DNA of 64,000 nt, taken from NCBI RefSeq assembly GCF_011742145.1, contig NZ_JAAQQU010000104.1, positions 701,938 to 765,937 of the forward strand. The letters are read 5' to 3'. The notes beneath the pieces were generated by a model. That model did not search any database, was not told the DNA's origin, and saw only the letters and a list, made by a program, of their open reading frames with translations. Shown in pieces: positions 43,132-51,059 of the stretch; positions within the stretch are counted from its first letter, which is position 1; each line of letters begins with the position of its first letter. This DNA is from Flavobacterium sp. J49 (GTDB lineage: Bacteria > Bacteroidota > Bacteroidia > Flavobacteriales > Flavobacteriaceae). A program made the position numbers and the translations under genes.

Positions 43132-44232
43132 CTACATCGACTTCTTCTGCTTATCTACAAAACCATCAGCCTGAAGCTTGAGCAACTCAATGGCACCTTT
43201 TTTCTTATAGTTGTAGATTTCTTTGTCGTCGCGTATGTCGGCATAGACTTTATCATAGATTTCGGCATCGGTTTTCTTCTGCAGTTCGCTTTGGTAGCGG
43301 TTTTGTTCGATTACATTTTTGATGCCCATTTCTTTATCTTCTTGTTTCAAATCGTATTCGCCTTTTGGGGATAATAATTTGGCAATAATTGGAGAAGTTT
43401 CTATCGCTAAAAACAACAACATGATAAAGAACGAAGGCAACCAAGGCAATTTCCCCAAAGCATTAATTCGCGCCATTAAACCATCAAAACTGTCAATGAT
43501 AGGTTGCGTTTCGGTCACTTTTTTGTCTAAATCTGCTTGTAATGTTTTGCTCCTGGCTTCTTTTTCGGCTAAGATTTTAGCACTGGTAATTTTTAAGGAA
43601 TCCAATTGTTTGGTCGCCAAATCATGAGCCGCACGCTTCTCTTTATAAATAGGTCCTTTCCCCATTTTTTTGGTTCCGGCAGTTCCTTCCGCTTCGGTGA
43701 TATAGGAGTTATATAAGGAAGAAACTTCTTTTTCTTTTTTGGTTATGGATGATTTTAAACTGTCCATTTCGGCTTTGTTTTTATCCACATCGCCTTTGAA
43801 ATAATTGGTCACTTGATTTTTATTAGCAGTCGCCAATTCATTTTTCTCCTTTAATAAAACGGTATTGATTTCTTTTTCAAAAATTTTGATTTCCAAGGGT
43901 TTTGAAATCACGATAGCGATAATAGTAGCCAATACTATTCGAGGTGAAGCTTGGATAAATTCGTCTAAAAAACGATCTCTTTTTTTGATGGTAGAAACGA
44001 TAAACCGATCGAGATTGAAAATTAAAAATCCCCAAATTAGTCCGAAGAAAACGGCGGTATAAATATTGTCGAAAACCGTATAAAGCGCATAACTTCCGGC
44101 GATGAAAGCCATGATTGCAGTAAAAAATACGGTAGCACCGATGCCGGCGTATTTGTTTTGTTCGCCATTGGAACAAGAGTTCACGATGTCGCTGTCGACA
44201 CCGGAACAAAGGAGGAAGAAACGCTTTAACAT
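43132..44232 (-). CDS. DUF4407 membrane protein
   Basis: 366 aa. Four membrane helices: IGATVFFTAIMAFIAGSYAL, a second at ~60-85 (FGLIWGFLIFNLDRFIVS), a third at ~95-115 (IVLATIIAIVISKPLEI), and a fourth near 275 (FFIMLLFLAIETSPIIA). A long soluble, coiled-coil-like part lies between the third and fourth. This is the DUF4407 layout, common in Bacteroidetes; function unknown. It shares the terminator at 43069 with the convergent PH/SHOCT gene. Confidence 0.85.
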   Translation of the reverse strand: MLKRFFLLCSGVDSDIVNSCSNGEQNKYAGIGATVFFTAIMAFIAGSYALYTVFDNIYTAVFFGLIWGFLIFNLDRFIVSTIKKRDRFLDEFIQASPRIVLATIIAIVISKPLEIKIFEKEINTVLLKEKNELATANKNQVTNYFKGDVDKNKAEMDSLKSSITKKEKEVSSLYNSYITEAEGTAGTKKMGKGPIYKEKRAAHDLATKQLDSLKITSAKILAEKEARSKTLQADLDKKVTETQPIIDSFDGLMARINALGKLPWLPSFFIMLLFLAIETSPIIAKLLSPKGEYDLKQEDKEMGIKNVIEQNRYQSELQKKTDAEIYDKVYADIRDDKEIYNYKKKGAIELLKLQADGFVDKQKKSM

Positions 44233-44340
44233 GATGATTGGTTTTACTCCAAAACGAGTTTGGAAGATTTTGATTATGATGATTATACAAATATAACGCC
44301 AAAAGTTGAGGTTTATTGTAAGGTCTTGATTTTTAATAAA

Positions 44341-44364
44341 AAACCCGCTTATCTTAGCGGGTTT
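44341..44364 (-). terminator. Terminator overlapping a coding end
   Basis: AAACCCGCT/AGCGGGTTT, with poly-T on the minus strand. The stem includes the stop codon and last codons of the gene ending at 44349. Confidence 0.75.
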
Positions 44365-44780
44365 GGGATGAATTCTTGTACCGAAACTAATTCGCCTTTT
44401 TCGTATTTCTTGATGCCGATAACTTTGCCGTTTTTGTCAAAAAAGGTCCATTCTCCTATGATGTACCAATGGGTTTCTTCATTTTCTTCTACCATCATTG
44501 ATTGACCTGTTGAAGTAATGTGACCTTCAGAGTCAAAGGTGGTGATGTAACAAATGCCGTCCTTGTATTTTTCGGTTTTGACTAGTTTTCGGTTTTCGTA
44601 ATATTTCCAGGTTTTGATTTCTATACTCTTTTTGTATCGTCCTTTTGATTTGTAAAGAATACCGTTGACAGTGTCTTTGTAAATCCATTTGCCAACGCGG
44701 TCATGGTTTACTGTTCGGTTGATTTTGCAACTGCTAACCAATACAATTAGCATCAAAAAGGATAGAAACCTCCAATTCAT
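44349..44780 (-). CDS. MORN/YwqK-like lipoprotein
   Basis: 143 aa. Lipoprotein signal MNWRFLSFLMLIVLVSSC. The rest is a short chain of beta-hairpin repeats of the MORN/YwqK antitoxin-like type (GKWIYKDTVNG, KTWKYYENRKLVKTEKYKDG, GEWTFFDKNGKVIGIKKYEKG). Starts directly after the M56 gene's stop (44781), so it is the third member of the blaI-M56 operon. Its role there is unknown. Confidence 0.72.
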   Translation of the reverse strand: MNWRFLSFLMLIVLVSSCKINRTVNHDRVGKWIYKDTVNGILYKSKGRYKKSIEIKTWKYYENRKLVKTEKYKDGICYITTFDSEGHITSTGQSMMVEENEETHWYIIGEWTFFDKNGKVIGIKKYEKGELVSVQEFIPNPLR

Positions 44781-46619
44781 TTACTCGGATTTTATTGAAA
44801 TCGGTAAGCTGTACATTGTTCTGACCGGTTTTCCGTGTATTTTTCCCGGTTTCCATTTAGGCGAGTTTTTCAAGACTCTTTCTGCTTCTTCTCCGGTTCC
44901 GTAACCCATGTCTCTGAGGATTTTTATGTTGGATAAACTGCCGTCTTTTTCCACGATGAAACTGGCAAAAACCCTTCCTTTCAGTTTGTTTTTGGTGACT
45001 TCTTCCGGTATTTTATAGTTGGTGCCAATGTATTTGTAAAAGGCTTCTAGTCCTAATTCAAACTCGGGTTTTTCAGTTACTTCAGCTACCGATTTAACAT
45101 CAGTGCTGTCTTTTTGTGGTTTTACTTCCGAACCGTACATTGGTTTTGGTTTTTGAGCAATTTGTTTTTTCCTAACCGTATCTTTTATGTATAAATTATA
45201 ACCTTCTTTTCCTTTAGTTTGCCAAACAATAGTGTCCGGTTTTGTTGTTTTGCTTAGAATTTCATCAACTTTATTTTTTTTGTAGTTTGATATTACCATT
45301 TTTAAAGTGTCATTCCCAAAATGCAAATGGCTGTTTTTTAAATTTTCATCAAAATATTTTTTAGTGTACAGTGTATATTGATATTCTTGAGGAAACCTTT
45401 TTGATCTTGCATTTTTATGTACAAAACTATAGGTGTAATGTGAAAAATCGGTTCTCTTGTATTTTTGAATTTCTGCCGCGCTACTTGTTTTACCGTTTAT
45501 CCAAACTGCCATATTTTTGGTTTTCATTTTTTGAAACAAAGGTTCAGGAACTTCTTTTGAGATAATCATATCAGGAACCCAACTCAAATAGCTTCTTTTT
45601 TCTTCAAGGGTTAGTTCTTCATACATTTTGTCTATCGTTATGCCATTTCTTACATCTTTTAAAATGATTCTGACGTTTGAGTAATAACGATCTCTAATTT
45701 TATCTTCACTTGTGAGGTTTTTTTCGGTCTTATTTGTTGTCGGTAATGCTTTTTCCTGCGCCACAATTTCAATACAGAAAAAGTAAATTAAAGCCACTAG
45801 AATCGGTGTTATGGCAATTTTTTTCAAAAAGGCGATGCTTCTCGAAGTGTTTTTGGTCATCATAATCAATCGTTTTTTGGTTACTAAATAATTCAAATTA
45901 CTGGCCAAGTAAATCGTTTGGTTGCCGTTTCCTTTTTGCAATAGCAAGCTTTGGTAAAACGGAACATCATTATAGGATTCTACCACTTGTTCGTCTGCAA
46001 GGAATTCGTGGTTGAGTTGGATGGCTTTTTTATAGAAATACAAAACCGGATTGAACCAAAAAACGGTTTTCAAAAATTCAACAAACAAGATGTCTAAAGT
46101 GTGTTTTTGGGTAACGTGAACTAGTTCGTGTGTGTACAATTCATCTTCAATATTTCTTTGGTTGTAATCGTCAAAATTGATGAAGATGGAATTCAAGAAA
46201 GTATGTGGAAGTGTTTTTTCATCGACTAAAACCAGCTTGGCGTTTTTGTATTTTACGATTGGATTGGAACTTGATTTTGAAGTTAATTTACAAATGTTTT
46301 TACCGAATCGAATGCCTAAAAAAAGTGTTGTTACTGCGTATAAACTCCATAAAACAATCGGTGTATAATCAATAGTTTCTATAACCGGAATGGTTTCATC
46401 CGACATTGGAAACGGCATGTAAATTGGTTCCGTGATTGCTGCAACCGGAATTTCTTTGATTATTTCAAAAGTTATAAACGGAATCACAAGCGAAATCACA
46501 ATCGAAAACAACAAGTAAAACCGATTGAATTGGTGCATTTTTTCTCTTTCTAATACCAAATGATAGAAGCCAAGAAAGACAATTAAGCTTATGGTTGAAG
46601 TAATTAAGAAGTCGATCAT
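44781..46619 (-). CDS. M56-family metallopeptidase with TonB C-terminal domain
   Basis: 612 aa. The N-terminal region has membrane helices with a BlaR1/MecR1-type M56 zinc peptidase (YTHELVHVTQKHTLDILFVEF, zinc motif HELVH, then WFNPVLYF). After a fifth helix near residue 270 (IAITPILVALIYFFCIEIVA) comes a ~230-residue exported part without a penicillin-binding sensor domain. The last ~90 residues are a TonB C-terminal-like fold (RVFASFIVEKDGSLSNIKIL, PKWKPGKIHGKPVRT). The signal sensed is therefore probably not a beta-lactam. Overlaps the BlaI gene by 4 nt (ATGA). Confidence 0.88.
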   Translation of the reverse strand: MIDFLITSTISLIVFLGFYHLVLEREKMHQFNRFYLLFSIVISLVIPFITFEIIKEIPVAAITEPIYMPFPMSDETIPVIETIDYTPIVLWSLYAVTTLFLGIRFGKNICKLTSKSSSNPIVKYKNAKLVLVDEKTLPHTFLNSIFINFDDYNQRNIEDELYTHELVHVTQKHTLDILFVEFLKTVFWFNPVLYFYKKAIQLNHEFLADEQVVESYNDVPFYQSLLLQKGNGNQTIYLASNLNYLVTKKRLIMMTKNTSRSIAFLKKIAITPILVALIYFFCIEIVAQEKALPTTNKTEKNLTSEDKIRDRYYSNVRIILKDVRNGITIDKMYEELTLEEKRSYLSWVPDMIISKEVPEPLFQKMKTKNMAVWINGKTSSAAEIQKYKRTDFSHYTYSFVHKNARSKRFPQEYQYTLYTKKYFDENLKNSHLHFGNDTLKMVISNYKKNKVDEILSKTTKPDTIVWQTKGKEGYNLYIKDTVRKKQIAQKPKPMYGSEVKPQKDSTDVKSVAEVTEKPEFELGLEAFYKYIGTNYKIPEEVTKNKLKGRVFASFIVEKDGSLSNIKILRDMGYGTGEEAERVLKNSPKWKPGKIHGKPVRTMYSLPISIKSE

Positions 46620-46987
46620 TTTTTCTTTTTTTGAAGTTCAACATCGATGATTTTCTTTAAATCTTCCAATTCTTTTTCAGACAAATTAGTCGAAGTCGTA
46701 AAGAACGAGGCAAATTGGGAAGCCGAATCGTTAAAGAAGTTTTTAATCAATCCGTTAACGTGTTTAGAAAAGTAATCCGATTTTTTTACCAACGGATAAT
46801 ATTCTCTGGAGTTTCCAAATTCGTTGTAAGCCACAAATTTTTTGTCAATCATTCGTTTCAAAAGTGTGGCTACGGTTGTCGTTGCCGGTTTGGGTTCGGG
46901 AAAGGCTTCTAATAAATCTTTCATGAAAGCCTTTTCAAGTTTCCACAAATGTTCCATCAACTGTTCTTCTGAATTGGATAACTGCAT
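46616..46987 (-). CDS. BlaI/MecI/CopY-family repressor
   Basis: 123 aa winged-helix repressor (EEQLMEHLWKLEKAFMKDLLEAF, TTVATLLKRMIDKKFVAYNEFGNSREYYPLV), ending in a helical dimerisation domain. It is proteolytically inactivated by its membrane M56 partner, encoded immediately downstream with a 4-nt overlap. Two copies of TCTACA-N2-TGTAGA in its own promoter are the obvious operators, so the operon is autoregulated. Confidence 0.92.
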   Translation of the reverse strand: MQLSNSEEQLMEHLWKLEKAFMKDLLEAFPEPKPATTTVATLLKRMIDKKFVAYNEFGNSREYYPLVKKSDYFSKHVNGLIKNFFNDSASQFASFFTTSTNLSEKELEDLKKIIDVELQKKKK

Positions 46988-47010
46988 TGCTCTACGTTTT
47001 TAGAAATTAC

Positions 47011-47051
47011 TCTACAAATGTAGAATAAAAATTCAATTCTACAACTGTAGA
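47011..47051 (-). promoter_or_regulatory. BlaI promoter with two operators on the core elements
   Basis: Palindromes TCTACAAATGTAGA (47011-47024) and TCTACAACTGTAGA (47038-47051), centres 27 nt apart. On the minus strand the -7 box TACATTTG (47015-47022) lies inside the first and the -33 TTG (47042-47044) inside the second, separated by 19 nt. Repressor binding would cover both core elements. Confidence 0.75.
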
Positions 47052-47089
47052 GTAAAAATTTAACATTTAGGTCTAATTTAATCTTGACT

Positions 47090-47121
47090 TGCGTTAAGGA
47101 TTGCAGTGGAAATCCTTTTCC
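47090..47121 (-). repeat. Intergenic repeat, family A copy 2
   Basis: Minus strand reads AAAAGGATTTCCACTGCAAT then CCTTAACGCA, matching 12303-12332 nearly base for base. The neighbouring sequence to 47215 continues as repeat-like DNA with an inverted CTTTTCCTT/AAGGAAAAG. Confidence 0.55.
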
Positions 47122-47220
47122 TTGAAAAGGAAAAGATTGTAATGGAAAGCCTGACCTTGTTGCTTTAGAGAATTTCTATTTAGATAAAATGTTGTGCAAC
47201 AAGGGAACGCCCAAAATAAA

Positions 47221-47252
47221 AAATCCGTTTACTCAACTGAATAAACGGATTT
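47221..47252 (-). terminator. Terminator after M20 dipeptidase
   Basis: AAATCCGTTTA/TAAACGGATTT, 11-bp stem, T-rich tail, 24 nt past the stop codon. Confidence 0.75.
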
Positions 47253-47275
47253 ATAATTTGCGAATCTGCGGTTAA

Positions 47276-48664
47276 CTATTTCGACAATTCAACAAAATAT
47301 TTATAGAACAACGGAATCGTCTCAATCCCTTTCAAGTAATTAAAAACTCCGAAATGTTCGTTTGGCGAGTGAATCGCATCGCTGTCTAAACCAAATCCCA
47401 TCAAGATAGTTTTTGATTTCAATTCTTTTTCAAACAAAGCCACAATCGGAATACTACCGCCTGAACGCACCGGAATCGCTTGCACACCGAAGGTTTCGGT
47501 ATAAGCTTTATTTGCTGCTTTGTACCCAATGCTGTCGATAGGCGTTACATAACCTTGACCGCCGTGATGCGGTGTAACTTTTACTTTTACCGCTTTTGGC
47601 GAGATGCTTTCAAAGTGGTTTTTGAATAATTCGGTGATCTCTTCCCAGTCTTGGTTGGGCACCAAACGCATCGAGATTTTGGCGTAAGCCTTACTCGCAA
47701 TAACTGTTTTCGCACCTTCGCCCGTATAACCGCCCCAAATTCCGTTGACGTCTAATGTCGGACGAATTGAGTTTCTTTCATTGGTCACATAGCCGGTTTC
47801 ACCATAAACATCGGCGATGTCTAAAGCTTGTTTGTATTTGTCTAAAGAGAAAGGAGCTTTTGCCATTTCTGCTCTTTCGGCAGTGGAAAGTTCTTCTACT
47901 TTGTCATAAAATCCGGGAATCGTAATGTGGTTGTTTTCGTCATGCAAAGAAGCAATCATCTTAGTCAATACATTGATAGGATTCGCAACTGCGCCACCGT
48001 ACAATCCGGAGTGTAAATCTCTGTTTGGCCCGGTCACTTCGACTTCCACATAACTCAACCCACGCAAACCGGTGGTGATACTCGGCTGTTGGTTGGATAT
48101 CATTCCGGTATCGGAAATCAAAATTACGTCGCAGCTCAGTTTTTCCTGGTTTCTTTCAACAAACCAACCTAAGCTTTTCGACCCGACTTCTTCTTCACCT
48201 TCAATCATGAATTTTACATTACAAGGAAGTGAATTGCTTTGAATCATGTATTCAAATGCTTTTACATGCATATACATTTGCCCTTTGTCATCACAAGCAC
48301 CACGGGCGAAAATCGCGCCTTCAGGATGGATTTCGGTAGTTTTGATTACCGGTTCGAATGGTGGAGAAGTCCACAATTCCATTGGATCCGGTGGTTGTAC
48401 GTCGTAATGGCCGTAAACTAGAACCGTTGGTAAGTTCTTGTCGATGATATGTTCCCCGAAAACGATTGGATAACCCGGCGTTTCGCAAATTTCTACAAAG
48501 CTACAACCGGCTTTTTCCAAGCTGGCTTTTACGGCATCGGCGGTGTTGATTACATCTTGAGCATATGCGCTGTCGGCACTTACCGAAGGGATTTTCAAGA
48601 GTTCAATTAACTCATTGATAAAACGTTCTTTATTTTGTTGAACGTAATTTTTGATGTTGTCCAT
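47276..48664 (-). CDS. M20-family dipeptidase
   Basis: About 462 aa from the ATG at 48662-48664 (MDNIKNYVQQNKERF); an upstream ATG at 48688 would add eight residues. Zinc site: VYGHYDVQPPDP (His and the Asp that positions it), GACDDKG (bridging Asp), EGEEEVGS (catalytic Glu/ligand Glu), later DTGM and the final HSPNEH. Complete dipeptidase/CNDP-type enzyme that cleaves short peptides in the cytoplasm. It is divergent from tRNA-Leu, so the tRNA promoter lies between the two. Confidence 0.92.
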   Translation of the reverse strand: MDNIKNYVQQNKERFINELIELLKIPSVSADSAYAQDVINTADAVKASLEKAGCSFVEICETPGYPIVFGEHIIDKNLPTVLVYGHYDVQPPDPMELWTSPPFEPVIKTTEIHPEGAIFARGACDDKGQMYMHVKAFEYMIQSNSLPCNVKFMIEGEEEVGSKSLGWFVERNQEKLSCDVILISDTGMISNQQPSITTGLRGLSYVEVEVTGPNRDLHSGLYGGAVANPINVLTKMIASLHDENNHITIPGFYDKVEELSTAERAEMAKAPFSLDKYKQALDIADVYGETGYVTNERNSIRPTLDVNGIWGGYTGEGAKTVIASKAYAKISMRLVPNQDWEEITELFKNHFESISPKAVKVKVTPHHGGQGYVTPIDSIGYKAANKAYTETFGVQAIPVRSGGSIPIVALFEKELKSKTILMGFGLDSDAIHSPNEHFGVFNYLKGIETIPLFYKYFVELSK

Positions 48665-48728
48665 GGGTTTAAATTTGTTGTGCTTCAAAAGTACGAAATT
48701 GGCAGATATTTTTTTTAATAATTTTCCT

Positions 48729-48757
48729 TTGAAAGTTTGAAGTTATGATTATATTTG
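48729..48757 (+). promoter_or_regulatory. Promoter for tRNA-Leu
   Basis: TTG at 48729-48731, 18-nt spacer, TATATTTG at 48750-48757 (exact consensus). Confidence 0.6.
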
Positions 48758-48771
48758 CACTCACGAATTTT

Positions 48772-48853
48772 GCGGGTATGGCGAAATTGGTAGACGTGCC
48801 AGACTTAGGATCTGGTGCCGCAAGGCGTGTAGGTTCGAGTCCTATTACCCGCA
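48772..48853 (+). tRNA. tRNA-Leu (TAG), integration target
   Basis: Acceptor arms GCGGGTA/TACCCGC, a long variable arm (GCCGCAAGGCGT), anticodon loop CTTAGGA with anticodon TAG, and T-loop GGTTCGAGTCC. CCA is not encoded. The last 12 bases are part of the 13-bp repeat that flanks the integrative element, so insertion leaves the tRNA intact. Confidence 0.95.
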
Positions 48854-48854
48854 C
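48842..48854 (+). repeat. Attachment site of the element, tRNA side
   Basis: CTATTACCCGCAC, the 3' end of tRNA-Leu. Identical to 62086-62098. Confidence 0.8.
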
Positions 48855-48867
48855 TTTTTAAAATTAC

Positions 48868-48899
48868 AAAACCCTTAAAATCAACATTTTAAGGGTTTT
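48868..48899 (+). terminator. Terminator at the left end of the element
   Basis: 14-bp stem AAAACCCTTAAAAT/ATTTTAAGGGTTTT, loop CAAC, T6. Brought in by the element; it now terminates tRNA-Leu. Confidence 0.8.
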
Positions 48900-48908
48900 T
48901 TATTTTTA

Positions 48909-48933
48909 TTTTTGCCGAAATTTTGCCGAAAAA
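48909..48933 (+). promoter_or_regulatory. Left arm-type integrase sites
   Basis: Two tandem TTTTGCCGAAA-like units 12 nt apart, 55 nt inside the left end. The same pair occurs in the same orientation at 61924-61947 near the right end. Confidence 0.6.
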
Positions 48934-48939
48934 ATCAGT

Positions 48940-49719
48940 TTACGCAACGAACAAGTTCTTTTTTATTTTCTCATAATTTGGGAGTTGTGGATATGAATTC
49001 ACCTTGATCCAATCATTAAATATTACCTCGACAAACTTTCTATCTGTTGCATTTTTTGCTTTTTCGAGGGGATCATCTTTAAAATTTTTGATTTCTAAAA
49101 CCACATGCCAATAATTTAAAGCAACAGGATCATGAACGAATCGAATACGTCCTAACAATTCGATATCTCCAGGTGGTTTGTTTGACAAAATATTAGATCC
49201 AAATGATGCTTTAAATTTTTCAATCTCTTTATGGAGCTGTGGATTAGAAGATAGGTTATATGGCAAAGTTATATCATGTAATTCATTTGCATTTATAAAA
49301 ATAGATCCTTTTGTGTCATCGATACTGTAATTTTCCAAATATTTGGATAAATAAACATTACCGCCAGTCCATGAATCGGCTCCGGCATTCGTCGCAATAA
49401 ACTTAGAATGTTTTGCTTTAAATCTAGCGCCCATAATATTAAGTGACAAATACGGAATCCTTTTTAGGTCTAAGGCATCTTCATTTAACAAAAAGGAACC
49501 ATCATTAAAAATATGGAATGTTTCAGATTGAGGAAGTTCGGATCTCCTTAAAACATAAATTATCCCACCTGAAACTAATTCGTTAAAATCAATTTTTAGT
49601 TTAAATTTTGTTTTAGGTAAAATTTCAAAAGGATAGTTTAATCGCCCGGTGAGTCGTAAAATTTTACAGTGACAAATATTCTTTAAACTTTCCAGTAAAT
49701 TCTTTAATTTCTGCGACAT
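48940..49719 (-). CDS. Unknown protein of the TIGR04255 module
   Basis: About 259 aa, taking the ATG at 49717-49719 (a TTG at 49728 is an alternative). Overlaps the end of the upstream gene by 56 nt. Soluble; no signal peptide or membrane helix. The N-terminal third is beta-rich (KFKLKIDFNELVSGGIIYVLRR); the C-terminus is helical and basic (DWIKVNSYPQLPNYEKIKKNLFV). I do not recognise the family. Always last in the three-gene set here; its stop lies 7 nt inside the left arm site, so it is the element's terminal gene. Confidence 0.6.
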   Translation of the reverse strand: MSQKLKNLLESLKNICHCKILRLTGRLNYPFEILPKTKFKLKIDFNELVSGGIIYVLRRSELPQSETFHIFNDGSFLLNEDALDLKRIPYLSLNIMGARFKAKHSKFIATNAGADSWTGGNVYLSKYLENYSIDDTKGSIFINANELHDITLPYNLSSNPQLHKEIEKFKASFGSNILSNKPPGDIELLGRIRFVHDPVALNYWHVVLEIKNFKDDPLEKAKNATDRKFVEVIFNDWIKVNSYPQLPNYEKIKKNLFVA

Positions 49720-50227
49720 CCGATGCAATTAATTTTCTGTCGATAAAATAAGAATAAATGATGTCTGTATCACTGTCCTTAATATCTTTACTGACAATTA
49801 ACATTTTATTATTGTTAAAAATGGTGGTAATCTTTAATAATTCAGACTTAGTAAACTCCAGGTGTACATCATTGAATCTTAACTCAGAAATGTAATTACA
49901 CAGTAAATTGAAGATTTTATCTGTGGAATTAGTCAAGTTTTTATTTTGTTTTAACATTGAGTATAAATCATTAATTTTTGATTTGTTTGTGTTGAAAAAT
50001 TCCGGTAAACTAACTTTAAAGAACTCAGTTTGATTTGAAATTCCTTTGATTGAATCGAAGTAAACGTGAGTCTTAGGTTGGGGTTTGAAGTTAAGCAATA
50101 ACATTTCAGAGTTATAACAATCCAATGAAGATGTAGTCCTTGAATTTTGATTTTCATAAAATTTTTGAAGAATAACATCGTTAGTAGTAACAACACTTCT
50201 TTGAATTTCTTGATTATCTGTCTGCAT
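49664..50227 (-). CDS. Unknown protein of the TIGR04255 module
   Basis: 187 aa. Its ATG overlaps the stop codon of the TIGR04255-like gene (TGATG), which indicates translational coupling. Mostly helical and charged, with no signal peptide or membrane helix (LLNFKPQPKTHVYFDSIKGI, IFNLLCNYISELRFNDVHLEF, IYSYFIDRKLIASDVAEIKE). Not recognised. Middle gene of a three-gene operon. Confidence 0.6.
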   Translation of the reverse strand: MQTDNQEIQRSVVTTNDVILQKFYENQNSRTTSSLDCYNSEMLLLNFKPQPKTHVYFDSIKGISNQTEFFKVSLPEFFNTNKSKINDLYSMLKQNKNLTNSTDKIFNLLCNYISELRFNDVHLEFTKSELLKITTIFNNNKMLIVSKDIKDSDTDIIYSYFIDRKLIASDVAEIKEFTGKFKEYLSL

Positions 50228-50937
50228 CAGTAAGTTGGATTTAATGTTTGAATGAATTCTCTTTTCAAGAGACCAAAGAATAATTTCTTTAAATCTGTGT
50301 GTAAATTATCAATAATTTTATAGACATCATTGTTTGGATTTAAATCATTTACAAATGAAGCATCTATATCTATATATAAGCCTCTTCTTTCATCGTCATG
50401 TTTTAATATTTTGGTATTTGGAGTAATTTGCAACAGTAAAGTACTGTTGTCAGTTTTAAAATAAGATTGGAAACCTGCAAAGATACTCTGCATGCCATTT
50501 ATTTGAATAGTTGGGATCTCTGCCAGCGCATTATTGGGATTGGTAATGTCATCTAACATACTGCCATACCTTACTCCACATCTTTCGATTTTATTGATAA
50601 ATCCTAATTTGAAAATTTTTTCTAACGAATCTTTAATAAAAGGAAAATAATTGCGCCAATATTTATATTCTGAATTATGTTCAAAAGAGATACTGTTCGT
50701 AGTGAATGAAATAAGGTACTCATCATTTGAAAGGATATAATCCGCTGCAAACCTAAATTGTTCTTCTTGTTTTTTTAGTTCATCTGGAATGTTGCCCTTA
50801 TCTAACTTTGGAAATTTGTCTGAGAATGTCAATACCATCTTCTGTAACATTTCTTCCTTTGTAATATTGGTAGAAAATCTTATTTCGATCGTTGTAATGA
50901 ACAATGGGTTTGGAGAAATACTCGTTGGTAGCTGCAT
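50227..50937 (-). CDS. TIGR04255 family protein
   Basis: 236 aa. The pattern matches the sporadically distributed TIGR04255 family: an N-terminal PNPLFITTIEIRF strand, the RFAADYILSNDEYLISFTTNSI block near 70-90, an IERCGVRYGSMLDD-type motif, a basic and aromatic middle, and the closing LHTDLKKLFFGLLKREFIQTLNP helix. The family has no proven activity but is patchily distributed and often sits in genomic islands. First gene of a tightly coupled three-gene operon. A perfect palindrome (50946-50961) lies 8 nt before its start. Confidence 0.7.
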   Translation of the reverse strand: MQLPTSISPNPLFITTIEIRFSTNITKEEMLQKMVLTFSDKFPKLDKGNIPDELKKQEEQFRFAADYILSNDEYLISFTTNSISFEHNSEYKYWRNYFPFIKDSLEKIFKLGFINKIERCGVRYGSMLDDITNPNNALAEIPTIQINGMQSIFAGFQSYFKTDNSTLLLQITPNTKILKHDDERRGLYIDIDASFVNDLNPNNDVYKIIDNLHTDLKKLFFGLLKREFIQTLNPTY

Positions 50938-50945
50938 ACTATAAA

Positions 50946-50961
50946 TTACATTTAGATGTAA
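50946..50961. promoter_or_regulatory. Palindrome before the TIGR04255 operon
   Basis: TTACATTTAGATGTAA: 6-bp arms TTACAT/ATGTAA, loop TTAG, 8 nt upstream of the start codon. Could be an operator or a translation-blocking hairpin. Confidence 0.3.
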
Positions 50962-51059
50962 GTCTGTGTAAAATTAAACTATATAAATGTCTAAATATAT
51001 ACTTTTTCACAAAATTTTATATATTTTAGGTTAAAATGCTTTATATAAAATTAAGTATT

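Noticed and set aside
43877..44302. 141-codon frame overlapping the DUF4407 start
   Set aside because: Same strand, shifted frame of a membrane-protein region; composition (many H, R, Y) is typical of frame-shifted reading of hydrophobic codons.
48669..48854. Minus-strand reading frame of ~61 codons
   Set aside because: It covers tRNA-Leu and its promoter in antisense; chance frame.
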